DNA from: a virus
Virus record (IMG/VR): IMGVR_UViG_3300035670_000956
Location: 1-30,207 of that record
DNA length: 30,207 bases
Direction: 5' to 3' (one strand)
Both the position numbers and the translations under genes were made by a program. The notes beneath the pieces were generated by a model, which was given only the letters and a program-made list of their open reading frames with translations, made no database searches and was not told the origin of the DNA. Shown here piece after piece: positions 29,876 through 30,207 of this stretch. Numbering within the stretch: the stretch's first letter is position 1; each line of letters opens with the position of its first letter.

Positions 29876-30207
29876 GTTTCATAACTGGACTTGGCAACTT
29901 CGCACGGGGTGCCGTAAACACGTACTACAGCAACGACATGGACGAGAAGTGGGGGCCGCAGGGGCTCTACGCTGTGCAGCGCCGCGTCAAAGATGCGTTC
30001 GACGAGCATCGTGCTAGCCCAACATATCTGGAAGGGCTGACCCCCGCAGAGCTGGACGCGGTTAAAAACGCGAAAGGTGCTAATGGCGAAGCGTTCTACA
30101 CAGTAAACGCAGAGAACGGTATTGCGTACCCCAACATGCGTAATGCTGCATGGAACGGCGCTGATGCCAACCTGACTGGGCAATTCAGTACTGGTGCTAG
30201 CTACGTA
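29872..30207 (+). CDS. Structural/internal protein, cut by window edge
   Basis: An open frame of 112 codons starting ATGA with the previous gene and running off the right edge. The N-terminus MSFITGLGNFARGAVNTYYS, then NDMDEKWGPQGLYAVQRRV, has the Gly/Ala-rich helical start of large podophage ejection or internal core proteins, which usually follow a gene like the preceding one. Identity is a guess until the rest is read. Confidence 0.65.
   Translation, partial: MSFITGLGNFARGAVNTYYSNDMDEKWGPQGLYAVQRRVKDAFDEHRASPTYLEGLTPAELDAVKNAKGANGEAFYTVNAENGIAYPNMRNAAWNGADANLTGQFSTGASYV

Noticed and set aside
1-30207. CRISPR array, tRNA genes, integrase, diversity-generating retroelement, transposase
   Set aside because: Looked for but not seen: no regularly spaced repeats, no tRNA cloverleaf noticed, no recombinase, reverse transcriptase or transposase motifs in any translated frame. 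A weak tRNA could be missed by eye.

Overview
The window reads as part of the genome of a tailed phage of a Gram-negative bacterium, most likely a short-tailed (podovirus-type) phage of a proteobacterium. The reasons are a packaging/portal/scaffold/capsid series, no recognisable tape-measure or sheath gene, a nested Rz/Rz1 spanin pair (Gram-negative lysis), a large internal-virion-type protein at the right end, and a leftward leader carrying proteobacterial rrn-type boxA sequences. The host genus cannot be read from the sequence.

Layout. Positions 1-200 hold several dyads and two similar GC-rich hairpins downstream of one leftward gene (201-794). Positions 795-1418 form a divergent control region. 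It contains two leftward boxA-like sites, a leftward terminator-like hairpin, a C-rich and G-poor stretch, and a rightward sigma70-type promoter. From 1419 everything is rightward: KilA-N protein, probable TerS, TerL, portal (to 5993) and a small virion-type gene. Then comes a lysis block (6409-8844): Cys-rich mini-protein, membrane protein, M15 endopeptidase endolysin, two-TM holin candidate, Rz, nested Rz1, an unusual receiver-domain protein with a C-terminal membrane anchor, and a 34-aa membrane peptide. A fibre/appendage block follows (8844-14087). The head genes resume at 14130: small ORF, scaffold, major capsid protein, decoration-like protein, adaptor genes. They are followed by a second fibre block (19503-23458), a long nozzle-like protein, a DUF1983-type tail protein, a GNAT-like protein, a 781-aa internal virion candidate and a gene cut by the right edge.

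The major capsid gene is split by a group I intron (about 15538-16553) carrying a two-motif LAGLIDADG homing endonuclease. P1, P3, P4, P5, P7, P8 and P9 can all be paired by eye. The splice I propose joins exon 1 (31 codons) to exon 2 (310 codons) to give a 341-aa capsid protein.

The most interesting regulatory signal is a 16-bp dyad, TGTTnACnnGTnArCA. It occurs seven times, always on the same strand and nearly always in gaps at module starts (terS, portal, lysis block, scaffold region, capsid gene, adaptor genes). At two sites it overlaps the -35 box of a good promoter within a 22-bp exact repeat. Together with the boxA leader and the membrane-anchored response regulator in the lysis block, it is the best candidate here for undescribed regulation. 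All family assignments are from reading motifs; no database search was possible.
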